64,000 nucleotides of DNA from Rhizobiales bacterium 65-79 (GTDB lineage Bacteria > Pseudomonadota > Alphaproteobacteria > Rhizobiales > Rhizobiaceae): assembly GCA_001896885.1 (NCBI GenBank), contig MKRJ01000008.1, positions 62,001 to 126,000 on the forward strand. Direction: 5' to 3'. This document shows, one piece after another, positions 9,075 to 17,753 of this stretch. Each line of letters opens with the position of its first letter. Positions within the stretch are counted from its first letter, which is position 1. The notes under the pieces were generated by a model that searched no databases, was not told where the DNA came from, and saw only the letters and a list, made by a program, of their open reading frames with translations. Made by a program: the position numbers and the translations under genes.

Positions 9075-9563
9075 ATGAACGCGACCCGCACCATCGACGG
9101 CGAAATCCTCGGCAGGGAGGTCGCGCACGACCCCTTCGACAATGCGCGCCTTTACGACGGCGTCCGCACCCGCCGGATATTCGCCTTCCTGATCGACTAC
9201 ATGATCGTGCTGCTGCTCCTGATACCGGCGGCGATCATCGTGCTCTTCCTCGGCCTGCTCACTTTCGGCCTTGGCTGGACGCTCTTCGCCATCCTCTTTC
9301 CGATCGTCGCGATCCTCTATGTCTGGAGCACGCTCGGCGGCAGGCGGCAGGCGACGCTCGGCATGCGCGCCATGTCGGTTAGGCTGGAGCGCCTCGACGG
9401 TCGTCCCGTCGACGGGATGCTGGCCGTCGTGCACTCGGTCTTCTTCTGGGCTGCGAACGCGGTGCTGACGCCGCTCATCCTGCTCGTCAGCCTTTTCGCC
9501 GACCACAAGCGCACGCTTCACGATCTGCTGCTCGGCACGGTCGTCATCCGCGACGACCGCTAA
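9075..9563 (+). CDS. RDD family membrane protein
   Basis: 162 residues. The motif TRRIFAFLIDYMIVLLLLIP opens the domain (R-x5-ID is the RDD core), followed by a second helix pair around IVLFLGLLTFGLGWTLFAILFP and a third at VFFWAANAVLTPLILLVSLF, then the HDLLLGTVVI ending typical of the family. GGAAGGA lies before the ATG. Members are small inner-membrane proteins of unclear role, some proposed as Na+(Li+)/H+ antiporters. No operon partner visible. Confidence 0.88.
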   Translation: MNATRTIDGEILGREVAHDPFDNARLYDGVRTRRIFAFLIDYMIVLLLLIPAAIIVLFLGLLTFGLGWTLFAILFPIVAILYVWSTLGGRRQATLGMRAMSVRLERLDGRPVDGMLAVVHSVFFWAANAVLTPLILLVSLFADHKRTLHDLLLGTVVIRDDR

Positions 9564-9576
9564 CCCCATCCGCCAT

Positions 9577-9650
9577 GGTCGGGCTCGTCCCGACCCTGGC
9601 AAGCGCTCGCCTGCGAGACAGTCGTAAATCCCCGGGACACGCCCGGGGAT
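9577..9650. repeat. Paired intergenic palindromes (REP-like)
   Basis: Two hairpins lie 32 bp apart after the RDD gene: GGTCGGG/CCCGACC (9577-9583 and 9589-9595) and ATCCCCGGG/CCCGGGGAT (9628-9636 and 9642-9650), both with 5-base loops. Paired C/G-rich palindromes of this type recur between genes in Rhizobiales genomes. Neither has a T-run, so a terminator role is doubtful. Confidence 0.55.
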
Positions 9651-9683
9651 GATGTCGGCCGCCGCGCGGCCTCAACTACTGCC

Positions 9684-9770
9684 TCAAAGCGCCCCGATCC
9701 ACATCGCCGCCGAAACGATGAAAAGGCTGATGGCGACCAGCGAAAAGACGTCCTGAACGATACCCGGCAT
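9684..9770 (-). CDS. 28-residue membrane peptide under SOS-type control
   Basis: ATG at 9770-9768 is preceded by AGGAGATAAAC, an excellent ribosome site; the frame ends TGA at 9686-9684. The peptide begins MPGIVQDVF and continues as one hydrophobic helix containing AISLFIVSAAMW and ending GAL. The promoter just upstream is overlapped by two LexA-type GTTC-N7-GTTC boxes, so SOS induction is expected. In Caulobacter the SOS-induced SidA is a 29-residue inner-membrane division inhibitor; size, topology and control are alike here, but no sequence homology is claimed. A toxic membrane peptide of TisB type is the alternative. Lies between lolD and the RDD gene. Confidence 0.75.
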   Translation of the reverse strand: MPGIVQDVFSLVAISLFIVSAAMWIGAL

Positions 9771-9791
9771 GTTTATCTCCTATCCCTTTAT

Positions 9792-9826
9792 GTTCTTATT
9801 ATGTTCTATTTCTGTTCGAGAGTCAA
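9792..9826 (-). promoter_or_regulatory. Sigma-70 promoter overlapped by two LexA (SOS) boxes
   Basis: On the minus strand TTGACT (9826-9821), a 17-base spacer and CATAAT (9803-9798) form a near-consensus promoter. GTTC occurs at 9792, 9803 and 9814 on the plus strand, each pair separated by exactly 7 bases, making two overlapping copies of the alphaproteobacterial SOS box GTTC-N7-GTTC. They cover the spacer and the -10 element, the expected place for LexA repression. The start codon of the 28-residue peptide lies about 22 bp further on. Confidence 0.8.
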
Positions 9827-9894
9827 CAGTACCCATGCCGCTTATGGGCCAGCGGAGGTCGGACGTTCCGGGGATGTGAGGAAAAGGGCGCGGG

Positions 9895-10584
9895 TCAGCC
9901 GAGCGGCACGACCTTGCCGTCGGCCAGCGTGACCTGCCGGTCCATGCGCCGCGCCAGTTCGTGGTTGTGCGTGGCGAACAGCGCCGACAGGCCCGACTGG
10001 CGAACCAGCGCCTCCAGCGCCTCATAGACATAGGTCGCCGTCCCCGGGTCGAGGTTCCCCGTCGGCTCGTCGGCGAGCAGGATGAGCGGCGCGTTGGCCA
10101 CCGCGCGCGCGATCGCCACGCGCTGCTGCTCCCCGCCCGAAAGCTCGGCCGGACGGTGTTCGGCGCGCTTGCCGATTTTCATGTAGTCGAGGAGCTGCGC
10201 CGCCCGCTCGCGCGCCTCGGTGCGGGACAGGCCGCGGATGATCTGCGGCATCATGATGTTCTCGATCGCCGAGAATTCCGGCAGCAGGTGATGGAACTGA
10301 TAGACGAAGCCGATCTCGTTGCGGCGGATCGCGGTGCGGGCGTCGTCGGAGAGCCGGCCGCAGGCGCGGTTGTTGACGAAGACATCGCCGCCGTTCGGCC
10401 GTTCGAGCAGGCCGGCGGCATGCAGCATCGTCGACTTGCCGGTGCCGGACGGCGCCACGAGCGCGACCATCTCGCCGCGCTTCAGCGAAAATTCGGCGCC
10501 GTTCAGGATCGTTAGCCGCTTCGACCCCTGAACGTAATACCGCTCGACGGCCTTCAGTTCGAGAATGGGCTCTCCCGCCATCAT
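9895..10584 (-). CDS. lolD: Lipoprotein-releasing ABC transporter ATP-binding protein
   Basis: 229 residues from ATG 10584, which overlaps the stop of the upstream permease gene; the longer frame begins inside that gene. Walker [10 protein letters not shown], signature [14 protein letters not shown], Walker [12 protein letters not shown] and the H-loop FATHNHELA are all present. As LolD it drives release of outer-membrane lipoproteins from the inner membrane, with the adjacent LolC/E permease. Third gene of the proS-lolC/E-lolD operon with stop/start overlaps at both junctions. Confidence 0.93.
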   Translation of the reverse strand: MMAGEPILELKAVERYYVQGSKRLTILNGAEFSLKRGEMVALVAPSGTGKSTMLHAAGLLERPNGGDVFVNNRACGRLSDDARTAIRRNEIGFVYQFHHLLPEFSAIENIMMPQIIRGLSRTEARERAAQLLDYMKIGKRAEHRPAELSGGEQQRVAIARAVANAPLILLADEPTGNLDPGTATYVYEALEALVRQSGLSALFATHNHELARRMDRQVTLADGKVVPLG

Positions 10585-11906
10585 TCGTACCTCAGCGCTT
10601 CGACCGGATCGAGCCGGGCGGCCCGCCATGCCGGGAAGAGCGTCGCCAGGAAGGAGAGCACCAGCGCCATGATGACCACCGAAATGGTCTCGCCCGCATC
10701 CATGTGGGCCGGCAACTGGCTGAGGAAATAGAGTTCCGGGTTGAAGAGGGTCGTACCGAGGATCCAGGAGAAGAATTCGCGGATGCGCTCCACGTTGAGG
10801 CAGACGATGACGCCAAGCACCACCCCGGCGAAAGTGCCGGCGATGCCGATCGCCGAGCCCGCCATCAGGAAGATGCGCATGATGGAGCCGCTGGTCGCTC
10901 CCATGGTGCGAAGGATGGCGATGTCGCTGCCCTTGTCCTTCACCAGCATGATGAGGCCGGAGATGATGTTGAGAGCCGCCACCAGCACGATCAGGGTCAG
11001 GATCATGAACATGACGTTGCGCTCGACTTCCAGCGCGGAGAAGAAGGTCTGGTTGCGCGTCCGCCAGTCGACCAGGTAGGCTTCCCGCTGCGCCGCCTTC
11101 TCGATCTTCGGCCGCATGGCGTCCACGTCGTCGGGATTGTCGAGATAGATCTCGATCGTCTGCGCCTTGTCGTCGAAGTTGAAATAGGCCTGCGCTTCCT
11201 TGAACGGCATGAAGATGATCGTGGAATCGTATTCCGACATGCCGATCTCGAAGATCGCGGTGATCGGATAGGCCTTCACGCGCGGCGTCGTGCCGAAGGG
11301 CGTCACGTCGCCGTCGGGCGAGATCAGCGTGATCGTGTCGCCGAGCGAGAGGCCGAGATTCTCCGCCATGCGCGTCCCGATCGCGACGCCCCCGCTATTG
11401 TCGAAGCCCTTGAGCGTACCGCCCTTGAGCTGCTTGGCGACGAGGTCGATCTTCTCCAGGTCGGCCTCGCGAATGCCGCGCACCAGCGCGCCCGTGCCGG
11501 CTCCCACCTTGCCGGAAGCGAGCACCTGCCCTTCCACCAGCGGGATCGCCATCTTGACGCCGGGCACGCCGTCGATCCGCTTCGCGACCTGGTCGTAATC
11601 GTCGAGCGGACGGTCGATCGGCTGCAGGATCAGGTGGCCGTTGATGCCGAGGATGCGCGTCAGGAGTTCCTCGCGAAACCCGTTCATCACCGCCATCACG
11701 ATGATCAGCGTGGCAACGCCGAGCATGATGCCGAGGAAGGAGATAGAGGCGATGACCGAGATCACCGTCTCCTTGCGGCGGGCGCGCAGGTAGCGCCAGG
11801 CGACCATGCGCTCGAACAGCGAGAACGGCCCGGCGCCGGCGGTCGGGACGCCGTTCGGCTTCGCCTGCCCCTTGCTCGTCGCCACGCCGGCCGCCGCTTG
11901 CGTCAC
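10581..11906 (-). CDS. lolC: Lipoprotein-releasing ABC transporter permease LolC/LolE family
   Basis: 441 residues. Four membrane segments: one at about 45-72 ([24 protein letters not shown]), a large periplasmic domain (about 80-310), then three at the C-terminus around [32 protein letters not shown] and [21 protein letters not shown]. The [22 protein letters not shown] region is the LolC/E signature. Only one permease gene is present, so a LolF-like homodimer is likely, as in many alphaproteobacteria. The GTG start overlaps the proS stop (GTGA). Confidence 0.92.
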   Translation of the reverse strand: MTQAAAGVATSKGQAKPNGVPTAGAGPFSLFERMVAWRYLRARRKETVISVIASISFLGIMLGVATLIIVMAVMNGFREELLTRILGINGHLILQPIDRPLDDYDQVAKRIDGVPGVKMAIPLVEGQVLASGKVGAGTGALVRGIREADLEKIDLVAKQLKGGTLKGFDNSGGVAIGTRMAENLGLSLGDTITLISPDGDVTPFGTTPRVKAYPITAIFEIGMSEYDSTIIFMPFKEAQAYFNFDDKAQTIEIYLDNPDDVDAMRPKIEKAAQREAYLVDWRTRNQTFFSALEVERNVMFMILTLIVLVAALNIISGLIMLVKDKGSDIAILRTMGATSGSIMRIFLMAGSAIGIAGTFAGVVLGVIVCLNVERIREFFSWILGTTLFNPELYFLSQLPAHMDAGETISVVIMALVLSFLATLFPAWRAARLDPVEALRYE

Positions 11907-13231
11907 GCGTCTTTCTCCAGCATCGACAGGAGTTCGTCGACCTTCTTGACGTCGCGTCCGCCGGTGGCCCGCTCCTTCACCTCCACGGTTCCCTCGGCCG
12001 CGCCGCGCGGCCCCACGATCACCTGCCAGGGGATGCCGATCAGGTCGGCCGTGGCGAATTTCGCGCCGGCCCGCTGGTCGGTGTCGTCGTAGAGCACCTC
12101 TCGCCCCGCCTTCTCGTAGGCCGCCTGCAGCTTTTCCGAGAGCGCGTCGCAGGCCGCGTCCCCCGGCTTCATGTTGATGACGACGACATGGAACGGCGCC
12201 ACGTTATACGGCCAGACGATGCCGTTCTCGTCATGGCTCGCCTCGATGATGGCCGCGACCAGCCGGCTCGGGCCGATGCCGTAGGAGCCGCCCGAGACGA
12301 AATGCTCCTTGCCGTCCGGCCCGGTCACCTTCGCGCCCATCGGCTTCGAGTATTTCTCGCCGAAATGGAAGATGTGCCCGACCTCGATGCCGCGCGCGGA
12401 AAGGCGTTCGCCTTCCGGTACCTCCGCCCAGGCCGCCTCGTCGTGCATCTCGTCGGTCGCCGCATAGGGCCGCGTCCATTCCTGGACGATGCCGGCGATC
12501 TCCTTGTCGTTGGAGAAGTCCGTGTCGGCTCCCGGCACGGGCAGCGACAGGAATTCGCGGTCGCAGAACACCGCACTCTCCCCGGTGTCCGCAAGGATGA
12601 TGAATTCGTGCGACAGGTCGCCGCCGATCGGGCCGGTGTCGGCGCGCATCGGGATCGCCTGCAGGCCCATCCGCGTGAAGGTCCTGAGATAGGAGACGAA
12701 CATGCGGTTGTAGGCGGCCCGCGCGCCCTCATAGTCGAGGTCGAAGGAATAGGCGTCCTTCATCAGGAATTCGCGCGAACGCATCACGCCGAAACGCGGC
12801 CTCACCTCGTCGCGGAATTTCCACTGGATGTGGTAGAGATTGAGCGGCAGGTCCTTGTAGGAGCGCACATAGGCGCGGAAGATCTCCGTCACCATCTCCT
12901 CGTTGGTCGGCCCGTAGAGCATGTCGCGCTCGTGCCGGTCCTTGATGCGCAGCATCTCCTTGCCGTAATCGTCGTAGCGGCCGCTCTCGCGCCAGAGGTC
13001 CGCCGACTGGATGGTCGGCATGATGATTTCCAGCGCGCCGGCGCGGTTCTGCTCCTCGCGGATGATCCGGGTGACCTTGTCCAGCACGCGCTTGCCGAGC
13101 GGCAGCCAGGAGAAACTGCCCGCCGCCTGCTGGCGGATCATGCCCGCACGCAGCATCAGGCGATGCGAGACGATCTCCGCCTCGCGCGGGTTCTCTTTGA
13201 GGATGGGCAGGAAATAGTGCGACAATCGCAT
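11903..13231 (-). CDS. proS: Prolyl-tRNA synthetase (short alphaproteobacterial form)
   Basis: 442 residues, the short form without the internal editing (INS) domain of the 570-residue enterobacterial enzyme. Class II signatures: motif 2 [27 protein letters not shown] and motif 3 [17 protein letters not shown], plus the C-terminal anticodon-binding domain around [30 protein letters not shown]. It charges tRNA-Pro. First gene of an operon with the lolC/E and lolD genes, an arrangement common in Rhizobiales. Confidence 0.97.
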   Translation of the reverse strand: MRLSHYFLPILKENPREAEIVSHRLMLRAGMIRQQAAGSFSWLPLGKRVLDKVTRIIREEQNRAGALEIIMPTIQSADLWRESGRYDDYGKEMLRIKDRHERDMLYGPTNEEMVTEIFRAYVRSYKDLPLNLYHIQWKFRDEVRPRFGVMRSREFLMKDAYSFDLDYEGARAAYNRMFVSYLRTFTRMGLQAIPMRADTGPIGGDLSHEFIILADTGESAVFCDREFLSLPVPGADTDFSNDKEIAGIVQEWTRPYAATDEMHDEAAWAEVPEGERLSARGIEVGHIFHFGEKYSKPMGAKVTGPDGKEHFVSGGSYGIGPSRLVAAIIEASHDENGIVWPYNVAPFHVVVINMKPGDAACDALSEKLQAAYEKAGREVLYDDTDQRAGAKFATADLIGIPWQVIVGPRGAAEGTVEVKERATGGRDVKKVDELLSMLEKDA

Positions 13232-13437
13232 GGATGGGTCCGTGAAAATGCGGGCCGGTGGAATCGGCGGCGTAGGAGCGGGAATTTCACGCGCTTCATA
13301 GCCATTTCAAGGCCGCTTGGAAACCCAAGGCAGGTGCGGCGATTTCTTGACTGGGCCCATGCCCGCCCGACGCGCATGACATGCCGCTTCGTTGTGCAGT
13401 GCAGCACATCAAAGCGCTTTTCAGGGCAAAATTTTCC
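13232..13437. other. Intergenic region upstream of proS, no gene seen
   Basis: Together with the candidate RNA and the stretch to 13736 this makes a 505-bp gap between proS and the TauD-like gene. No supported reading frame with a ribosome site was found in this part. It should hold the proS promoter (minus strand), but no clear -35/-10 pair could be picked out. Confidence 0.5.
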
Positions 13438-13467
13438 GTGACAATCCGTTCGCGATTGGTCTAAGAT
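13438..13467 (+). promoter_or_regulatory. Probable sigma-70 promoter of the candidate small RNA
   Basis: GTGACA (13438-13443) and TAAGAT (13462-13467) are separated by 18 bases. A start point near 13473 would coincide with the first base of the closing stem of the structured RNA. The -35 differs from TTGACA at the first two positions only partly (GTGACA). Confidence 0.45.
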
Positions 13468-13472
13468 TTCTG

Positions 13473-13625
13473 GATAAACGAGGGAGCGGAGACAAAATCC
13501 GCTCTCCTACGCGGTCAAAGTCTTGGGAGGATGCGATCCTGGCGCGGTCATGCGCAGCCGCCGGGAAACCGGAATGAGGATCGGACGCGTTTATCTTGCA
13601 AGGCTTCGCGCCTTGCATTTTTTTT
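13473..13625 (+). ncRNA. Candidate structured small RNA
   Basis: GATAAACG (13473-13480) is exactly complementary to CGTTTATC (13588-13595), closing a domain of about 120 nt. Inside are a 9-bp hairpin (13482-13490 with 13498-13506, one G-U), an AGGAT/ATCCT hairpin, and CCGG-GAAA-CCGG with a GNRA tetraloop (about 13561-13572). A strong intrinsic terminator follows directly and a promoter-like sequence precedes it. No coding frame with a ribosome site fits. It matches no RNA family I can name: the 4.5S GGAAGGAAGC core is absent, and the branched fold is unlike 6S RNA. Confidence 0.5.
13597..13625 (+). terminator. Intrinsic terminator of the candidate small RNA
   Basis: TGCAAGGC / GCCTTGCA, an 8-bp perfect stem with a TTCGC loop, is followed by eight T residues on the plus strand only. 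No protein gene on the plus strand lies upstream, so it must end another transcript. Confidence 0.8.
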
Positions 13626-13736
13626 GTGCAAACGGAATGTGCGGCGCGCCGGGAAGGCGGGGCACGCCTCGCCATTCACATATGACGAACTTGCCCCGAA
13701 TTCCCTTTGCGACGGTCTGGCCGCCACGGAAGATTC

Positions 13737-14783
13737 CTATCCCAGCGGCGCGTTGAGCCGCGTGTCCTTGGTGATGATGCCGCCGCGATCCCCGATCTCG
13801 ATCGAACCGTAACGCTGCCTGAAACATTCCGGCAACGGCCGGTCGCCGGGGACCGAGAGCCATAGCCGCAGCATGTGCCGGCGCTTTTCCGGTTCCGGCC
13901 AGTCGAGGAAGCCCATGCGGTCGTGCAGCATGGAGTGGTTATAGACGAACTGCAGGTCGCCCGAATGGAGCCGCATCGAAAGATGCAGCCTCTGATCGTT
14001 GGCGAGGCTGTCGAAAAGGTCGAGGGCCTCGACATGCCGGTCGGTCAGCCGCAGGGCGTCCGGGAAGCGCTGGGCGCTGTCGATATACTGCCGCTGGTAC
14101 ATCCCGGTCAGGTGACCGCGGTGCCAGTTGAGCACGGGTATCTCGAAATAAGGCTTCTGGCCTTCCGGAATCTCGCCGCGCCGGTCGGTGGCGATGGGAT
14201 CGAAGAGCAGCGGCACGAGGTCCGGCCGGCGCTTCTGCATCTCGTTATAGATGGTTACGGTACTGACCAGCAGCGATTCCCCGCCTTCCTTTGCGTCGCG
14301 CAGGCAGAGCAGGCCGACCACATCCGAGGAATCGGTATGGAAGGTCTGCCGCTCGGCGGTCTGGTAGATGCGGGTGTTGGTGTCCTTCGCGTTGGCGCCG
14401 GTGTCACGGACATGGCCCAGGATATGGCCCTGCGCGTTCTGCGAGCGCGCGCTGCCGAGATGAGCGCCCACCCCGCAGAAGATGGTCGCCGCCAGTTCGC
14501 GCGAGTAGTTCTCCACCGGCAGGCCGCGCAGGACCTCGAAGCCGATGCCGTTGACCAGTTTCTCGCGCAGCGCCGCGAGATGACCGGCGAGGCGCGGCAG
14601 CGGGAAATCCTTCTTTTTCAGCGCGCCGATATCGTTCGTCCGCGCGAGGTAAGCCCGGCCCGCCGCTTCCAGTTCGGCGATATCCTCCTTCGAAAGCTCG
14701 ACCAGCCAGCGCTCCTTGTGCCTGGCCATGTCCTCGCCGATCCAGGCAGCGGGGGAATCGATGAAAGGCGGCGGCATTTCCAT
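13737..14783 (-). CDS. TauD/TfdA-like Fe(II)/2-oxoglutarate dioxygenase
   Basis: 348 residues from ATG 14783, which has GGAGGAG at ideal spacing; the longer frame to 14963 is not supported. The HxD iron site is His149-Thr-Asp151 in FHTDSSDVV, and the distal histidine is probably in VYNHSMLHDRMGF near residue 300. Members hydroxylate small acids such as taurine or 2,4-D, or gamma-butyrobetaine. The substrate cannot be told from sequence, and no sulfonate or carnitine genes lie beside it. Possible link to the methylated-amine genes further along is speculative. Confidence 0.8.
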   Translation of the reverse strand: MEMPPPFIDSPAAWIGEDMARHKERWLVELSKEDIAELEAAGRAYLARTNDIGALKKKDFPLPRLAGHLAALREKLVNGIGFEVLRGLPVENYSRELAATIFCGVGAHLGSARSQNAQGHILGHVRDTGANAKDTNTRIYQTAERQTFHTDSSDVVGLLCLRDAKEGGESLLVSTVTIYNEMQKRRPDLVPLLFDPIATDRRGEIPEGQKPYFEIPVLNWHRGHLTGMYQRQYIDSAQRFPDALRLTDRHVEALDLFDSLANDQRLHLSMRLHSGDLQFVYNHSMLHDRMGFLDWPEPEKRRHMLRLWLSVPGDRPLPECFRQRYGSIEIGDRGGIITKDTRLNAPLG

Positions 14784-14974
14784 AATGTACTCCTCCAAAG
14801 GCCCGCTCTTTCTGGATCGACGGGCTCGTCCGCTAGATTGCAGCATTTCTTCGCCCGATGACAATCCATATGTCGCGGGGAACCGCAATCGCGGTTTTTC
14901 GGCACCGGCCCGGCACCATTGCGATACCCGTCCGTCGGCGCTACCACTTCCCTCCTTTTTCAAGGAGCGCGTCC

Positions 14975-15715
14975 ATGCCTGAAACCGTGACTGCCGCGAT
15001 GGTCGTGATCGGCGACGAGATCCTCTCGGGCCGGACCAAGGACAAGAATGTCGGCCACCTCGCGGATATCATGACGGCGATCGGCATCGACCTCAAGGAA
15101 GTCAGGATCGTGCCCGACGAGGAGGACGAGATCGTCGCGGCCGTCAATGCGCTCCGGTCCCGCTACGCCTATGTCTTCACCACCGGCGGCATCGGACCCA
15201 CCCATGACGACATCACGGCCGACTCCATCGCAAAGGCCTTCGGCGTGCCCTGCGACTACGACGCGGCCGCGCTCGCCATGATGCAGGAGGCCTATTCGAA
15301 GCGCGGCCTCGAAATGACGGCCGCGCGCAAGCGCATGGCGCGCATGCCGGTCGGCGCGAAGCATATCAGGAACCCGATCTCCACCGCGCCGGGCTTCCAG
15401 GTCGAGAACGTCTATGTGATGGCCGGCGTCCCCTCGATCTTCCAGGCCATGCTGGACAATGTCGTGCCGACGCTCAGGACGGGGCAGAAACTGCTCTCCA
15501 CGACGGTGCACTGTCCCCACGGCGAAGGCGCGGTTGCCGAAGCGCTCGCCGCCATCCAGAAGGCGCATCCCGACACCATCATCGGCTCCTATCCGAAATC
15601 GTTCGACGGCAAGTTTTCCACCGACCTCGTCATCCGCTCGCGCTCGGCGGAGGCGCTCGCCGCGGCCGAGGCCGAGGTGGCCGCCATGGTGGCGGGTATC
15701 GGCAAGGCAGCCTGA
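14975..15715 (+). CDS. CinA/MoaB-like molybdopterin-binding domain protein
   Basis: 246 residues from ATG 14975 with AAGGAG upstream. The domain is recognised by VVIGDEILSGRTKDKN at the start, TTGGIGPTHDDIT in the middle and the NPISTAPGFQVENVYVMAGVPSIFQAML region. This is the N-terminal COG1058 (MoCF-like) half of CinA without the C-terminal amidohydrolase, the usual stand-alone form in Rhizobiales. COG1058 proteins can have ADP-ribose pyrophosphatase activity; the role here is unproven. Its stop overlaps the start of the next gene by one base. Confidence 0.88.
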   Translation: MPETVTAAMVVIGDEILSGRTKDKNVGHLADIMTAIGIDLKEVRIVPDEEDEIVAAVNALRSRYAYVFTTGGIGPTHDDITADSIAKAFGVPCDYDAAALAMMQEAYSKRGLEMTAARKRMARMPVGAKHIRNPISTAPGFQVENVYVMAGVPSIFQAMLDNVVPTLRTGQKLLSTTVHCPHGEGAVAEALAAIQKAHPDTIIGSYPKSFDGKFSTDLVIRSRSAEALAAAEAEVAAMVAGIGKAA

Positions 15716-16947
15716 TGGCGGCGATCGAGACGGAGTGCTGCGTCGTCGGCGGCGGCCCGGCCGGCATGATGGCCGGCTATCTTTTTGCCCGCGCCGGGGT
15801 GAAGACGGTGGTCCTGGAGAAGCACGGCGATTTTCTCCGCGATTTCCGCGGCGACACAGTCCATCCATCCACCCTGGAGATCATGCACGAGCTCGGCCTC
15901 GCCGAGGCCTTTCTGAAGCGGCCGCACCAGAAGGCCGAACGCCTCGGCGGCAATTTCGGCGAAAAGCACCTGCGCATCGCCGACTTCACCGGGATCAAGG
16001 CGCACTACCCGTTCATCGCGCTCATGCCGCAGTGGGATTTCCTCGACTTCCTGGCGGACGCGGCAAAAAAACTGCCCTCGTTCTCACTCAGGATGAATAC
16101 CGAGGCGACCGATCTCATCGAGGAGGACGGCCGGATCGCCGGCGTGCGCGCCGCCGGACCGAAGGGCGACATCGAAATCCGGGCGAAACTCACCATCGGC
16201 GCAGACGGCCGCCATTCCACCGTGCGCGACAGGAGCGGCCTGAAGGTGCTCGATATCGGCGCGCCGATCGACGTGTTCTGGTTCCGCGTCGACCGCGATC
16301 CCGAGCAGGGCGAGGACGTGCTGTTCAACGCGGCCGCCGGCCGCATTGTCGTCACCATCGACCGCGGAGACTATTGGCAATGCACCTACGTCATCGCCAA
16401 GGACGGGGCACCGAAGATACGCGCCGCCGGTCTCGACGCCTTCCGCAGGTCGGTGATCGACGCCGTTCCCTGGCTCGCTCCCCATATCGACCAGATCGCG
16501 AGCTGGGACGACGTCAAACTCCTGACCGTCACCGTCGACCGGCTGGAAAAATGGTCGCGGCCGGGTCTGGTCATGATCGGGGACAGCGCGCATGCGATGT
16601 CGCCGGTCGGCGGCGTCGGCATCAATCTCGCCATCCAGGACGCCGTCGCCTGCGCGAACCTCCTGTCGGGACCGCTGGCGGCCGGCACGCTGACCGACGC
16701 GGATCTGGAGCGGGTGCGCGAGCGCCGGCTCTGGCCGACCAGGGTGGTGCAGTTCGCGCAGGTCCAGGCGCATCGGCTCATCCTCACGCCCCTGCTCAAG
16801 AGCGGCCGGCGCGACCCGCAGCCGCCGCTCTTCATCCGCGTCATTTCCGCCCTGCCCTGGCTGCAGAGGCGCTTCGCGTCCTGGGTCGGACTGGGCGTCC
16901 GGCCGGAGCACGTCCATTCGCCCCGCGCCCAAAAGGCCTGCCTGTAG
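15715..16947 (+). CDS. FAD-dependent monooxygenase (PHBH/UbiH fold)
   Basis: 410 residues. The Rossmann motif GGGPAGMMAGYLFARAG near residue 12 binds FAD, a DG motif is seen in TIGADGRHSTVRD, and the second FAD motif is GDSAHAMSPVGGVGINLAIQDA near residue 290. These define group A flavin hydroxylases such as p-hydroxybenzoate hydroxylase and UbiH. The aromatic substrate is unknown; position away from ubiquinone genes argues against a firm ubi assignment. Translationally coupled to the CinA-like gene (TGATG). Confidence 0.85.
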   Translation: MAAIETECCVVGGGPAGMMAGYLFARAGVKTVVLEKHGDFLRDFRGDTVHPSTLEIMHELGLAEAFLKRPHQKAERLGGNFGEKHLRIADFTGIKAHYPFIALMPQWDFLDFLADAAKKLPSFSLRMNTEATDLIEEDGRIAGVRAAGPKGDIEIRAKLTIGADGRHSTVRDRSGLKVLDIGAPIDVFWFRVDRDPEQGEDVLFNAAAGRIVVTIDRGDYWQCTYVIAKDGAPKIRAAGLDAFRRSVIDAVPWLAPHIDQIASWDDVKLLTVTVDRLEKWSRPGLVMIGDSAHAMSPVGGVGINLAIQDAVACANLLSGPLAAGTLTDADLERVRERRLWPTRVVQFAQVQAHRLILTPLLKSGRRDPQPPLFIRVISALPWLQRRFASWVGLGVRPEHVHSPRAQKACL

Positions 16948-17061
16948 GCGTGAGACCGCCTTCGGGGGGCACATCCGATTTTGCGTTCCCTGCCCTTGCC
17001 AATCATCGCGAAATCCGGCTATCGCAGGGCGCATTCCGAAGCGCAGCCGGAGTGCAAAGCG

Positions 17062-17562
17062 ATGTCCTCCCTTCCCGAAAAAGCCTTCCCCGTTTCCTGG
17101 GACCAGTTCCACCGGGATGCGCGGGCGCTTGCCTGGCGGCTCGCCGGGGTCAACGGAAAGTGGCGCGCGATCGTCTGCATCACGCGCGGCGGGCTGGTGC
17201 CGGCCGCCATCATCTCGCGCGAACTCGGCGTGCGCATGATCGAGACGGTATGCGTCGCCTCCTACCACGAATACACCGCGCAGGGCGAACTCGCGATCCT
17301 CAAGGAGATTTCCCCTGCCCTTCTGGAGGAGGACGGCCAGGGCATCCTGATCGTCGACGACCTCACAGATACCGGCAAGACGGCGGCGATCGTGCGGGCG
17401 ATGATGCCGAAGGCGCATTTCGCCACCGTCTATGCCAAGCCGAAGGGCCGCCCGCTGGTCGACACCTACGTCACCGAAGTCTCGCAGGACACCTGGATCT
17501 ACTTCCCCTGGGACATGGGCTTCTCCTACCAGAAGCCGATCGCCGACGACCATCGCGGCTGA
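17062..17562 (+). CDS. gpt: Xanthine-guanine phosphoribosyltransferase
   Basis: 166 residues from ATG 17062. The PRPP-binding motif [14 protein letters not shown] and the early [17 protein letters not shown] loop identify a type I phosphoribosyltransferase; the spacing, length and [11 protein letters not shown] end fit XGPRT, which salvages guanine and xanthine to GMP and XMP. No operon partner follows; the next gene is a Nudix hydrolase 190 bp downstream. Confidence 0.93.
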   Translation: MSSLPEKAFPVSWDQFHRDARALAWRLAGVNGKWRAIVCITRGGLVPAAIISRELGVRMIETVCVASYHEYTAQGELAILKEISPALLEEDGQGILIVDDLTDTGKTAAIVRAMMPKAHFATVYAKPKGRPLVDTYVTEVSQDTWIYFPWDMGFSYQKPIADDHRG

Positions 17563-17753
17563 CGCCGCCCGCCCGGCCCTTTTTCGAAGGAATGCGATAG
17601 GTCATCTCCTTGCGGGACTTGACCTTTCACCGGAATGCGCGACATTTGCCGGCTAATGCATAGCTGTGCAGCTTTTTGCGCCGATCCCGGCATTTTTACA
17701 CTTGATGCACGGATTTGCGGTTACCATGTGCGATAGGTGATTCTTCTGGACAT

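Noticed and set aside
13392-13577. 61-codon plus-strand frame in the small RNA locus
   Set aside because: It starts at TTG without a ribosome site and its codons look non-coding; RNA structure explains the region better.
13523-13756. 77-codon plus-strand frame over the terminator at 13597
   Set aside because: It would have to be read through a strong intrinsic terminator and lacks a proper start.
17555-17585. Terminator after gpt (GCGGC/GCCGC with later TTTTT)
   Set aside because: The stem is only 5 bp and the T-run is about ten bases away from it.
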